12,746 nucleotides of DNA from WLWS01 sp964639535 (GTDB taxonomy: Bacteria > Pseudomonadota > Gammaproteobacteria > Eutrophobiales > Eutrophobiaceae), in assembly GCA_964639535.1 (NCBI GenBank), contig CAZXDV010000064.1, positions 1 to 12,746 on the forward strand, in the 5' to 3' direction. Positions 6,667-12,746 of this stretch are shown here, piece by piece. Position numbers and translations under genes: made by a program. Position 1 is the stretch's first letter; each line of letters opens with the position of its first letter. A model generated the notes under the pieces. It was not told where the DNA came from. It saw only the letters and a list, made by a program, of their open reading frames with translations, and made no database searches.

Positions 6667-8046
6667 ATGTCCATAACTGACCCGCAATTACGCCTGTCCG
6701 CCCTCAAACAAACCGCTCGCTCGCCGGCTGTGGCTGGCATGTTTTACCCTGGTCATCCTGACGAATTGAGAGTAACTGTTCGGGAAATGCTCGACAGGGC
6801 TGCGTGTAGTTCTCCGGTTCCGAAGGTCATTATCTCACCTCATGCAGGGTATGTTTATTCAGGTGATGTGGCTGCAAGGGCCTTCTCCACGCTTGGACAT
6901 GGTGCAAAATACATCAGGAGAGTCGTCCTGCTGGGGCCGGCACATCGTGTTCGCCTTAATGGTATCGCTATTCCCTCCGTCGCATCTTTCGAGACGCCCC
7001 TTGGACATATCAAGCTTGCACAGAGTGCGCTTAAAAGAATTGAGTCCCTGCCGCAGGTGACGACCATGGACCTGGCGCACAAGCAGGAACATAGTCTCGA
7101 AGTGCAGCTACCATTCCTGCAGGAGGCCCTTGCCGATTTTCGACTGATCCCCATGGTTGTGGGTAATGCCACCCCGTCGGATGTTGCTGAAGTGCTGGAC
7201 ATCCTGTGGGGCGGCAAGGAAACCCTGGTAGTCATCAGTTCTGACCTGAGTCATTACCACGAATACCAGGAGTCGAGACGTCGTGATGAAACTACCTCGG
7301 GCATGATCGAGAACTTTGAATATGATCAACTCACACCGCAAAATGCCTGTGGCGCGCATCCGTTACGTGGCCTTTTAATGACTGCCAGCCGAAGAGAAAT
7401 GAAGATTCGCCGGCAATTTTTGTGTAATTCGGGTGATACCGCAGGCAGCAAGGACAGGGTTGTCGGTTATGGCAGCTGGTGCCTGTATGAAGCAGGCCAG
7501 CTGATGGGCGAACAGCGGGAGCGTCTTGCCGAAATTGCCCGGCAGAGTATTCGGCAAGGGCTTGAGTCTGGCTCTCCGTTTAAACCGGACCCGGGTGATT
7601 TCCCCGCTATTTTGCTGGAGAAGTCAGCGTGTTTTGTCACGATCAAGAAAATGCAGAAATTGCGGGGCTGTATTGGGAGCCTGCAAGCCTCCATGCCGCT
7701 GGTGAACGCGGTCGCGGATTCTGCCTACAAGGCCGCGTTCAGGGACCCGCGTTTTCCACCTTTGACTGCAGATGAACTGGAACAAATCGAAATCAGTATC
7801 TCTGTTCTTTCCCCCAGGGAGGAAATCGAGTTCAAAAGTGATGCTGAATTACTGGGTAAGTTGAGACCCGGTATCGATGGGCTTGTGATCCAGAACGAAC
7901 GGCGCTCTGCGACATTTCTACCATCTGTTTGGGAGCAGATCCCTGGTAAATCAGGTTTCCTCGCCCAGTTGAAAGTAAAAGCGGGTATTCCAGCGGACCA
8001 GGCTGTGGCTCGGGCCTGGCGTTACTCAGCCGAATATATAGACTAG
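6667..8046 (+). CDS. amrB: AmmeMemoRadiSam proteins B and A fused: Memo domain plus AMMECR1 domain
   Basis: A 459-residue fusion. Residues about 16-278 form the Memo (AmrB) domain, related to extradiol dioxygenase-like folds: 'RSPAVAGMFYPGHPDEL', 'ISPHAGYVYSGD' (H59), 'LLGPAHR' (H93), 'SSDLSHYH' and 'ACGAHPLRGLL' (C228). H59, H93 and C228 match the His/His/Cys metal-site residues of human MEMO1. Residues about 280-459 form the AMMECR1 (AmrA) domain with the signature LRGCIG (332-337), 'AFRDPRFPPLTADELEQIEISISVLSP' split around residues 357-383, and a C-terminal 'VARAWRYSAEYI'. Both domains look complete with all key residues. Genes for the two are commonly adjacent or fused, next to amrS, which here is divergent. 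The process served is unknown to me. The next gene starts 43 nt downstream without an intervening terminator. Confidence 0.94.
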   Translation: MSITDPQLRLSALKQTARSPAVAGMFYPGHPDELRVTVREMLDRAACSSPVPKVIISPHAGYVYSGDVAARAFSTLGHGAKYIRRVVLLGPAHRVRLNGIAIPSVASFETPLGHIKLAQSALKRIESLPQVTTMDLAHKQEHSLEVQLPFLQEALADFRLIPMVVGNATPSDVAEVLDILWGGKETLVVISSDLSHYHEYQESRRRDETTSGMIENFEYDQLTPQNACGAHPLRGLLMTASRREMKIRRQFLCNSGDTAGSKDRVVGYGSWCLYEAGQLMGEQRERLAEIARQSIRQGLESGSPFKPDPGDFPAILLEKSACFVTIKKMQKLRGCIGSLQASMPLVNAVADSAYKAAFRDPRFPPLTADELEQIEISISVLSPREEIEFKSDAELLGKLRPGIDGLVIQNERRSATFLPSVWEQIPGKSGFLAQLKVKAGIPADQAVARAWRYSAEYID

Positions 8047-8073
8047 TTCCGGCGCTTGATCACAAAAAGCCTG

Positions 8074-8100
8074 TAAAGTTTAGCTGTCATTGGACGCTGA
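8074..8100 (+). promoter_or_regulatory. Possible sigma28 (FliA)-type promoter ahead of the FliK-like gene
   Basis: The sequence TAAAGTTT (8074-8081) is an exact match to the FliA -35 element. After the canonical 11-nt spacer comes GACGCTGA (8093-8100), 5/8 to GCCGATAA. Position upstream of a flagellar-type gene supports it. Against it: the -10 is weak, and the predicted transcript would start almost at ATG 8108, past the TTG 8090 start. Confidence 0.3.
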
Positions 8101-9331
8101 ACTTCGTATGTTCCCGCTTGGCGTCAATGTCGATTTATCTCTCCAGGACCGGCTTCTAAAATCCACCGCTAAAACGTGGGAAGTTGGGCAGGTACTCACG
8201 GCCATGGTCAAGGGCAGGCAAAACAAGACCACGGTTGAACTACAAATTGGAAAACACACCATCCTCGCCCGAAGCCCGGCGCCGATGCGTAAAGGAGATA
8301 TATTACGCCTGGAGTTGGTAAGCAATGACAGCGACCTGGTCTTTCGGCGTGTAATTCCGGAGCAAAAATCGCCGGGCATACAGGCAAAAGAACTGCTATT
8401 ACGTGAGCACCTTCCGCGTAATCAAAGCATGCTAAACGCTTTTTCCAGGCTACAGGCAATTGACAAAGTCCTTGCAAGCGGGCAACAGCCCGAGGCAATG
8501 CCTGCGCCGCTCAAGCGGCATCTGGCAGAGTTGCAGGCGGCGCTGCCTTCCATGCGAGACATGGCCAATGCTTCGAAACTCAAGAGAGTGATCCAGGACT
8601 CCGGGATTTTCCTTGAATCAAGGCTAAGGGATAATTTAAAACCATCGTCCACAGCCGCCCATGAGCAACCGGCAACTCCCGTTAAACAAGACATCAAGGC
8701 AGTGTTGTTGAAAACGCTCGCCACGGTGGAACAGCAGATTGCTAAAACACGGGGGGATGCTGTTGCGAATTTGCGCGTCGAAAAAGTAAATATTCCTGCG
8801 CAGTCTCAAGCCAATAATGTATTGCAGGCCAGGCCTGCTGAATATACCCCTCCAGGAATTATTGATGAATTGCTAGAGATGAGAAGCGCACTGGAGGCAG
8901 CCGTGTCAAGAATAAAGGTCAACCAGTCGTTTGCGCTTGGCAGCCAGGAAACACCGGTGCCGCCCTGGCTGCTTGAAGTACCCCTGCGCAACTTCAAGGG
9001 TGAATTGCTCGCGCAGCTTTCGCTTGAATACAGTCACCAACAAGCCGAGCAGGAAACCAATAGCGCCAGGCACTCGATCAGGCTAACCCTGGAACTGGAA
9101 AAACTCGGCACCATTCACGCAGAAATTAGCCTGTCTAACGGCCAGGTATATTCATCGATTTGGTCAGATGACAGGCGCACACAGGAACTTATCAGCAGCA
9201 ACATTGAAAGCCTTGAACAGCGACTTGAAGATGCGGGATTAAGTGTCGGTGTCGTCAGTCATGCTCAAACAGGAAGCCCCGCAGGCCGTCGAATTGATTC
9301 AAACATGCCCGTACTGAGGACGAAAGTATGA
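8090..9331 (+). CDS. FliK-like flagellar hook-length control protein (orphan copy)
   Basis: A 413-residue product with the architecture of FliK-like proteins. The N-terminal beta-rich region (about 30-90: 'EVGQVLTAMVKGRQNKTTVELQ..', 'KGDILRLELVSNDSDLVFR') is followed by a variable, Gln/Ala/Pro-rich linker (about 95-280). The C-terminal domain (about 288-395) has the FliK/hook-length-control pattern: 'PPWLLEVPLRNFKGELLAQL', then 'LTLELEKLGTIHAEISLSNG' and 'LEQRLEDAGLSVGVV'. True FliK measures hook length and switches FlhB export specificity through this domain. Here the gene is paired with an FlhB C-domain protein by a 4-nt ATGA overlap, like the B. subtilis ylqG-ylqH pair, and lies outside any flagellar cluster visible in this window. 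The start is TTG 8090 or ATG 8108; neither has a clear Shine-Dalgarno. Family assignment rests on pattern and on the neighbour. Confidence 0.78.
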   Translation: MDAELRMFPLGVNVDLSLQDRLLKSTAKTWEVGQVLTAMVKGRQNKTTVELQIGKHTILARSPAPMRKGDILRLELVSNDSDLVFRRVIPEQKSPGIQAKELLLREHLPRNQSMLNAFSRLQAIDKVLASGQQPEAMPAPLKRHLAELQAALPSMRDMANASKLKRVIQDSGIFLESRLRDNLKPSSTAAHEQPATPVKQDIKAVLLKTLATVEQQIAKTRGDAVANLRVEKVNIPAQSQANNVLQARPAEYTPPGIIDELLEMRSALEAAVSRIKVNQSFALGSQETPVPPWLLEVPLRNFKGELLAQLSLEYSHQQAEQETNSARHSIRLTLELEKLGTIHAEISLSNGQVYSSIWSDDRRTQELISSNIESLEQRLEDAGLSVGVVSHAQTGSPAGRRIDSNMPVLRTKV

Positions 9332-9606
9332 AAATGAATGCGACCAGGAATGCAAAAGCGGTTGCCCTTATATACGAGGAAAAATCCGCACCGTTTGTTG
9401 CTGCCAAGGGAGACGACGAACTTGCCGCGAGGATCATTGAGAAAGCACGAGAACATAATATCCCCATCCAGGAAGACGCGGCCGTAGTAGAAGCCCTTTC
9501 TGAACTTGCTCTTGGGGAAGAAATTCCTGAAGAACTTTACCTTGCTGTTGCCGAAATCCTCGCGTTCGCCTATGCATTACAGCAAAAGTATCCTGATTCC
9601 TGCTAA
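9328..9606 (+). CDS. FlhB cytoplasmic-domain-like protein (EscU/YscU/HrcU family, soluble)
   Basis: A 92-residue soluble protein equivalent to the C-terminal cytoplasmic portion (FlhB-CC) of the export switch protein FlhB. The order 'AKAVALIYEEKSAPFVAAKG', 'DDELAARIIEKAREHNIPIQ', 'EDAAVVEALSELALGEEIPE' and 'ELYLAVAEILAFAYALQQKY' follows the FlhB pattern after its NPTH autocleavage site. The membrane domain is absent, and so is NPTH: the N-terminus reads MKMNATRNAKAVAL where FlhB has NPTHYAVAL. It therefore resembles a pre-cleaved FlhB fragment. ATG 9328 overlaps the FliK-like stop (ATGA). A second in-frame ATG at 9334 could also serve. Partner binding to the FliK-like C-domain is a reasonable inference; function is not established. 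Confidence 0.85.
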   Translation: MKMNATRNAKAVALIYEEKSAPFVAAKGDDELAARIIEKAREHNIPIQEDAAVVEALSELALGEEIPEELYLAVAEILAFAYALQQKYPDSC

Positions 9607-9620
9607 TTAGCCTGCTTGAA

Positions 9621-10181
9621 CTACCTGGCTTCCTTGAGTTGCAACATCATTAAACGCGCTTTTTTTGCGGCACTCTTTTCCCCGGCGGCCTCATAGGCCT
9701 TCACGATAAGACCCCAGTTCTCAACCTGGAGCTCGCGATCCCCCGCCGCAAGGCTGTTGGACTTCCTGGCAATATTAATGGCTTGTTGGTAGTTTTTTTC
9801 CCTTAACTTGAGCTGGCCAAGCCTGTGCCATAGCCGCGCATTCTTCGGTTCGATTCTCAGGGCTCTTTCGATTGTGGCGCTGGCAGATCCATTATCGCCC
9901 GATTCGCTGTACTGCTCTGCCTCCGACAACATTGCGAGCACAGCTGCGCTGGCAGGCCGGTTTTTTTGACCGGGTTCATTACCCCTCCCGGCGGAATACT
10001 CACGACTCTCAACACTTGCCTGGTGCCCGGAGTCAACCTGTACTTCGACGGTTCTATCTTCAACCGGCACAGGCGGCGCAGCCTGCCGGGGATTATTTGC
10101 ACATCCCTGCAGCAGGAGCAAGGATATAACACCGGTCCGGGTGAACCATGGAAACTGCCCTGTTTTGCTTTTTGGCATCAT
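9621..10181 (-). CDS. lpoP: TPR lipoprotein, LpoP-like activator of PBP1B
   Basis: A 186-residue lipoprotein. A basic N-terminus and hydrophobic stretch (about 14-26) end in a lipobox LLQGC, with C27 as the lipidated residue and Ala at +2, consistent with outer-membrane sorting. A low-complexity, Pro/Ser/Gly-rich linker (about 30-78) follows. The C-terminal helical region (about 80-186) reads as TPR-like repeats ('SATIERALRIEPKNARLWHR', 'LGQLKLREKNYQQAINIARK', 'VKAYEAAGEKSAAKKARLMM'). In Pseudomonas aeruginosa, LpoP is a TPR lipoprotein encoded beside the PBP1B gene and activates it from the outer membrane; architecture and position here agree. ATG 10181 lies one nucleotide after the mrcB stop, so translation is probably coupled. 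Lipoprotein and TPR calls are seen in sequence; activator role is inferred from family and context. Confidence 0.82.
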   Translation of the reverse strand: MMPKSKTGQFPWFTRTGVISLLLLQGCANNPRQAAPPVPVEDRTVEVQVDSGHQASVESREYSAGRGNEPGQKNRPASAAVLAMLSEAEQYSESGDNGSASATIERALRIEPKNARLWHRLGQLKLREKNYQQAINIARKSNSLAAGDRELQVENWGLIVKAYEAAGEKSAAKKARLMMLQLKEAR

Positions 10182-10182
10182 G

Positions 10183-12429
10183 CTATTGGCAATGAACTGT
10201 AAGCGGATTATAGCCCACTACATGGGGAATTCTTTCGCGGCCTTCGCACTCCCCCCGTTCAAGGCTGAGCCACTCAATATCGCCAGGCGCCACGGGTGTA
10301 AAGCTTTTTATCCTGGCAATTTTTGCAATTTCGGCCCATACCTTCAAAGCACCGCTGGCCCCGGTCAGTCCGCTTGAGCTGTTATCATCCATACCCAGCC
10401 AGACAGTCACAACGAGGTCGTCACCAAATCCCGCAAACCAGCTGTCGCGCAGATCGTTGGTCGTCCCTGTTTTACCAGCCAGTGAAATGCCAGCCGGAAC
10501 ATGATTTCGTAGCGCTCGACCCGTGCCCCGTGACACGACATCCTGCATGAGATAGTTCGTCAGATACACGGAAGCCGGGGCAAGGGGTTGCTCAACTTGT
10601 AATGGATAGCGCTGTAAACGACTACCCTCTTTTGTCAATACCGCCCTTATGCTCGAGGGTTGCACCTGGAAGCCCCCATTGGCAAAGGACTGGTAAATAC
10701 TATTGACCTGCAAAGGGTTGAGTTCTATGGCTCCCAGCAACAAAGAGGGATAGGCACTTATGTTTTTTTCAACCCCGAGATCTCTCAGGACATTGATTAT
10801 CTTGTCCAATCCAATTTCCATTCCAAGCCGCACACTCGCGAGGTTATAAGAATTAGCAAGCGCTTCACTCATCGAGACGTCACCGTGGACCTTCCGATCG
10901 TAATTGCGCGGCTGCCAGTTCGTGCCATCTTCCTGCTCCAGGCTCAGTGGGCGATCTTCGATCTTGCTCATCACGTGATATCTTGAAGGCTGGTTTAAAG
11001 CCGTGTAATACACAACTGGTTTTACCAGGGAACCTATTGCTCGCCTGGCGTCAACGGCGCGATTAAAACCCACGTCGTCCCTGTCCCTGCCTCCTATCAA
11101 GCCCACTATTTCACCATTTCCCACGTTTTGAATGACAGCAGCAACCTGTAGTTTTCCCGGCGTGCCGCGACCTTGTTCAATTTCACCCAGTTTTTTTTCT
11201 ACACCGGTTTCAATTTCATCCTGTAAGCCCGGTTTTAAAGTTGTAAATACCCTTAGACCCTCATTGCGCAAGTCGTCTATCCGATAATCTCTTAGTAGTT
11301 GTCGCTTCACCAGGTCAATGAAGGCAGGAAATCGTGCAGCAGCCCATGTCGGCTTCTCAGCCAGGTCCATTTTTTTATGCAGCCCCTGTTTCACCAATTC
11401 ATGCTCCGCATAATTCAGCTTACCCATCTGTTTTAATACCAGGTTGCGCCTGCTTTTTGCTCGCTCGGGATGCCTGAATGGATTGTAATAGGACGCCCCC
11501 TTCACCATCCCAACAAGCAAAGCTAACTGGTCTTCGCGTAATTCGGACAGGGGACGTGCAAAGTAATACTCAGCGGCGGTGGCAAACCCATGTATGCCCC
11601 TGGAACCATGTTGCCCCAGGTAGACCTCGTTTATGTAGGCGGAGAGGATATCTGCCTTGGAATATCTACGTTCCAGCAGTAATGACATGATTAACTCGTT
11701 GAATTTCCGCCAGTACGTACGTTCAGAACTGAGGAAGTAGTTTTTAACCAACTGCTGGGTGAGGGTGCTTCCGCCCTGGCTGATCTTTCCCGACTTGATA
11801 TTGACCAGCATGGCACGCAGAACGCCTCGGAAATCAACGCCGCCGTGAGAAAAAAATTTCCTGTCTTCGACAGCGACGAGAGCAGCAACGAGAAACGGCG
11901 GAACGTCCCGGTATGGAACGACCACTCGGTCTTCATTGTGAAACGGAAAAATCTTTCCTATGACCTGTGGTTCAAGCCTCAATGCAGATTGCACCCGCTC
12001 GCCAGAGCCGGTTTGAATTTCGATGAGAGTGGCCTTACCAAACCTCAAGCGGTAGTTCTCCTGCTTTTCCTCCTTATCCCAAAAAAGAAAGCGTCTTTTA
12101 CCGAGTTCAAGGATGTTTCCATTCCGGCTGTACTCACCGGCATTTTGCACCACACGCCGTCTTGAATAGCCAACCCTGCGAAGTTCCTGCTCAAGCTGAT
12201 CAGCAGTAATATTCTGTCCCGGGTAAATCTCTTGTGGGCTTGCATAAACACGGGCAGGTAGATCCCAGCGCTTACCCTCGAATTTTGACTGTATCTCGTG
12301 ATCCAGCCAGATCAGCCAGGTTGCACCTGTACAAAAAGCGATTAGCGACAGGCGTAAAAGTACGGAAAGGGAAAGGAAGCGGAATTTTTGCGACCTGGGC
12401 GTGCGCTTGGATGTGCGAGGAGATGACAT
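10183..12429 (-). CDS. mrcB: Penicillin-binding protein 1B, bifunctional glycosyltransferase/transpeptidase
   Basis: PBP1B polymerises lipid II into glycan strands and cross-links them in the periplasm. The 748-residue protein has a basic cytoplasmic tail, one membrane helix (about 22-42), and a UB2H-like region (about 58-150) starting WDLPARVYASPQEIYPGQ. The GT51 domain (about 170-340) carries catalytic Glu E188 in VAVEDRKFFSHGGVDF, the block QGGSTLTQQLVKNYFLSSER, and second Glu E245 in RKFNE, 57 residues on as in E. coli. The transpeptidase domain has nucleophile S467-LV-K470, S527-Y-N529 and K653-T-G655. All catalytic motifs are intact. It is shorter than E. coli PBP1B (844), mainly at the termini. 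ATG 12429 has only a distant AGGA (13-nt spacing). A terminator separates it from the upstream gene, so it should have its own promoter, though I found no convincing one. The LpoP-like gene follows at once. Confidence 0.97.
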   Translation of the reverse strand: MSSPRTSKRTPRSQKFRFLSLSVLLRLSLIAFCTGATWLIWLDHEIQSKFEGKRWDLPARVYASPQEIYPGQNITADQLEQELRRVGYSRRRVVQNAGEYSRNGNILELGKRRFLFWDKEEKQENYRLRFGKATLIEIQTGSGERVQSALRLEPQVIGKIFPFHNEDRVVVPYRDVPPFLVAALVAVEDRKFFSHGGVDFRGVLRAMLVNIKSGKISQGGSTLTQQLVKNYFLSSERTYWRKFNELIMSLLLERRYSKADILSAYINEVYLGQHGSRGIHGFATAAEYYFARPLSELREDQLALLVGMVKGASYYNPFRHPERAKSRRNLVLKQMGKLNYAEHELVKQGLHKKMDLAEKPTWAAARFPAFIDLVKRQLLRDYRIDDLRNEGLRVFTTLKPGLQDEIETGVEKKLGEIEQGRGTPGKLQVAAVIQNVGNGEIVGLIGGRDRDDVGFNRAVDARRAIGSLVKPVVYYTALNQPSRYHVMSKIEDRPLSLEQEDGTNWQPRNYDRKVHGDVSMSEALANSYNLASVRLGMEIGLDKIINVLRDLGVEKNISAYPSLLLGAIELNPLQVNSIYQSFANGGFQVQPSSIRAVLTKEGSRLQRYPLQVEQPLAPASVYLTNYLMQDVVSRGTGRALRNHVPAGISLAGKTGTTNDLRDSWFAGFGDDLVVTVWLGMDDNSSSGLTGASGALKVWAEIAKIARIKSFTPVAPGDIEWLSLERGECEGRERIPHVVGYNPLTVHCQ

Positions 12430-12462
12430 ATTTCACACGGAATCCTATAGCTTAAAGAAGGC

Positions 12463-12490
12463 AAAAAAAAGGCCCCACATCGTGGGGCCT
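12463..12490 (-). terminator. Intrinsic terminator of the lysine-rich gene
   Basis: On the minus strand a 9-bp perfect stem AGGCCCCAC/GTGGGGCCT with loop GAT (12490-12470) runs directly into eight T (12470-12463). The plus-strand 3' side lacks a T-tract, so it serves the minus-strand gene entering from the right edge and insulates mrcB from it. Confidence 0.9.
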
Positions 12491-12519
12491 GATTCTCTTG
12501 CCCTGGGCCAGGTTTCGCT

Positions 12520-12545
12520 GCTTACCTTCAGGTAAGCCGGCTTAC
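12520..12545. repeat. Three alternating inverted copies of GCTTAC/GTAAGC
   Basis: Plus strand: GCTTACCT-TC-AGGTAAGC (12520-12537) is a perfect inverted repeat. Overlapping it is the 14-nt perfect palindrome GTAAGCCGGCTTAC (12532-12545). The middle copy can pair with either side, so two hairpins are mutually exclusive. The element lies between the lysine-rich gene and its terminator and includes the TGA of the alternative-frame extension. Confidence 0.7.
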
Positions 12546-12644
12546 CATTGCCCTTCGGCGTTCTCGCTTTGCCTTAATCGAAGCCCTTGCGTCCCTTCTT
12601 CTAGCCTGGTCACGCTGGGCCGCGGTTAATGCCGGAGAGTTATT
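12528..12644 (-). other. Open, coding-looking frame continuing the lysine-rich gene after a frame change
   Basis: Shifting frame within the nine-A run before the annotated stop yields 38 codons to TGA 12530-12528. They read NNSPALTAAQRDQARRRD then ARASIKAKRERRRAMVSRLT, a strongly basic, probably helical tail in keeping with a nucleic-acid-binding protein. The end of this frame lies about 40 nt before the terminator, whereas the TAA at 12640 leaves an unusually long 3' region of about 150 nt. Either the A-run has one base miscounted, or slippage yields an extended form. Confidence 0.5.
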
Positions 12645-12746
12645 TTTTTTTGGCTTTCTTTTTAGCAGCCTTTTTCTTGGTTGCCTTCTTTTTAGTAGCC
12701 TTCTTCTTGGCCTTCTTCTTAGTAGCCTTCTTCTTGGCCTTCTTCT
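12640..12746 (-). CDS. Lysine/alanine-repeat histone H1-like protein, C-terminal part (runs off the window)
   Basis: Only the last 35 codons are present; the 5' part lies beyond base 12746. The product is built of AKKK and A[T/A]KKK units and ends ..AKKKAKKK at TAA 12642-12640, giving an extremely basic tail. Such tails occur in bacterial H1-like DNA-binding proteins (for example AlgP- or HctB-type) and in tails of some other nucleic-acid-binding proteins; without the N-terminus I cannot say which. It is likely to bind DNA or RNA non-specifically. The last three codons form a run of nine A, a slippage-prone sequence, and another frame stays open for 38 codons beyond the stop. An intrinsic terminator lies at 12463-12490. 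The gene is separate from mrcB downstream. Confidence 0.75.
   Translation of the reverse strand, partial: KKAKKKATKKKAKKKATKKKATKKKAAKKKAKKK
12685..12738 (-). repeat. 27-nt tandem coding repeat (two copies) in the lysine-rich gene
   Basis: Two adjacent 27-nt units (12738-12712 and 12711-12685) each encode AKKKATKKK and differ by one base (AAG versus AAA). Shorter degenerate A-x-K-K-K units follow toward the stop. The array probably extends beyond the window edge. It is a coding repeat, prone to copy-number change. Confidence 0.8.

Noticed and set aside
12430..12462. Possible -10 (TATAGG) upstream of mrcB
   Set aside because: No acceptable -35 at 16-18 nt; that position falls in the terminator U-tract. 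Too weak to annotate.
12643..12746. Tandem repeat at the right edge as a CRISPR-like or intergenic array
   Set aside because: No unique spacers; the repeats are in-frame Lys/Ala codons.

Overview
The window looks like chromosomal DNA of a gammaproteobacterium, probably outside the Enterobacterales. Three things point there. The minus strand carries the classic order initiator tRNA, rimP, nusA, infB, rbfA, truB. NusA has two C-terminal acidic repeats. A bifunctional PBP1B with a UB2H-type region is followed directly by a TPR lipoprotein of the Pseudomonas LpoP type, not the enterobacterial LpoB. A 39-base run of N inside infB shows this is a draft or metagenome-derived scaffold.

Positions 1-5485 (minus strand) hold the transcription and translation operon. 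A sigma70-type promoter (5457-5485) drives an initiator tRNA-fMet with encoded CCA. A strong intrinsic terminator follows the tRNA. A second promoter with a perfect TATAAT then precedes a roughly 56-nt leader containing a tiny ORF that overlaps another terminator-like hairpin just before rimP. After that come rimP, nusA, infB (8-nt overlap with nusA; interrupted by the gap), rbfA and the first 37 codons of truB.

Positions 5522-8046 hold the AmmeMemoRadiSam genes: a radical SAM enzyme (AmrS, minus) and, divergently, one gene encoding a Memo (AmrB) domain fused to an AMMECR1 (AmrA) domain (plus). As far as I know, the cellular role of this widely conserved trio is not settled.

Positions 8090-9606 (plus) hold a two-gene unit with a 4-nt overlap: a FliK-like hook-length-control protein and a small soluble protein equivalent to the FlhB cytoplasmic C-terminal domain. 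A sequence resembling a sigma28 (FliA) promoter lies at its start.

Positions 9621-12429 (minus) hold mrcB (PBP1B, peptidoglycan glycosyltransferase/transpeptidase) followed after one nucleotide by an lpoP-like lipoprotein gene, presumably its outer-membrane activator. This unit converges on the FliK/FlhB-like unit with only 14 nt between stop codons and no visible terminator.

Positions 12463-12746 (minus) hold the 3' end of a lysine/alanine-repeat, histone H1-like gene and its intrinsic terminator. The annotated stop follows a run of nine A. In a neighbouring frame, 38 further codons of strongly basic, coding-looking sequence lead to a stop close to the terminator. This is either a homopolymer sequencing error or a slippage-controlled extension.

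The least explained items are the rimP leader, the slippage-prone end of the lysine-rich gene, and the AmmeMemoRadiSam and orphan FliK/FlhB-C modules.
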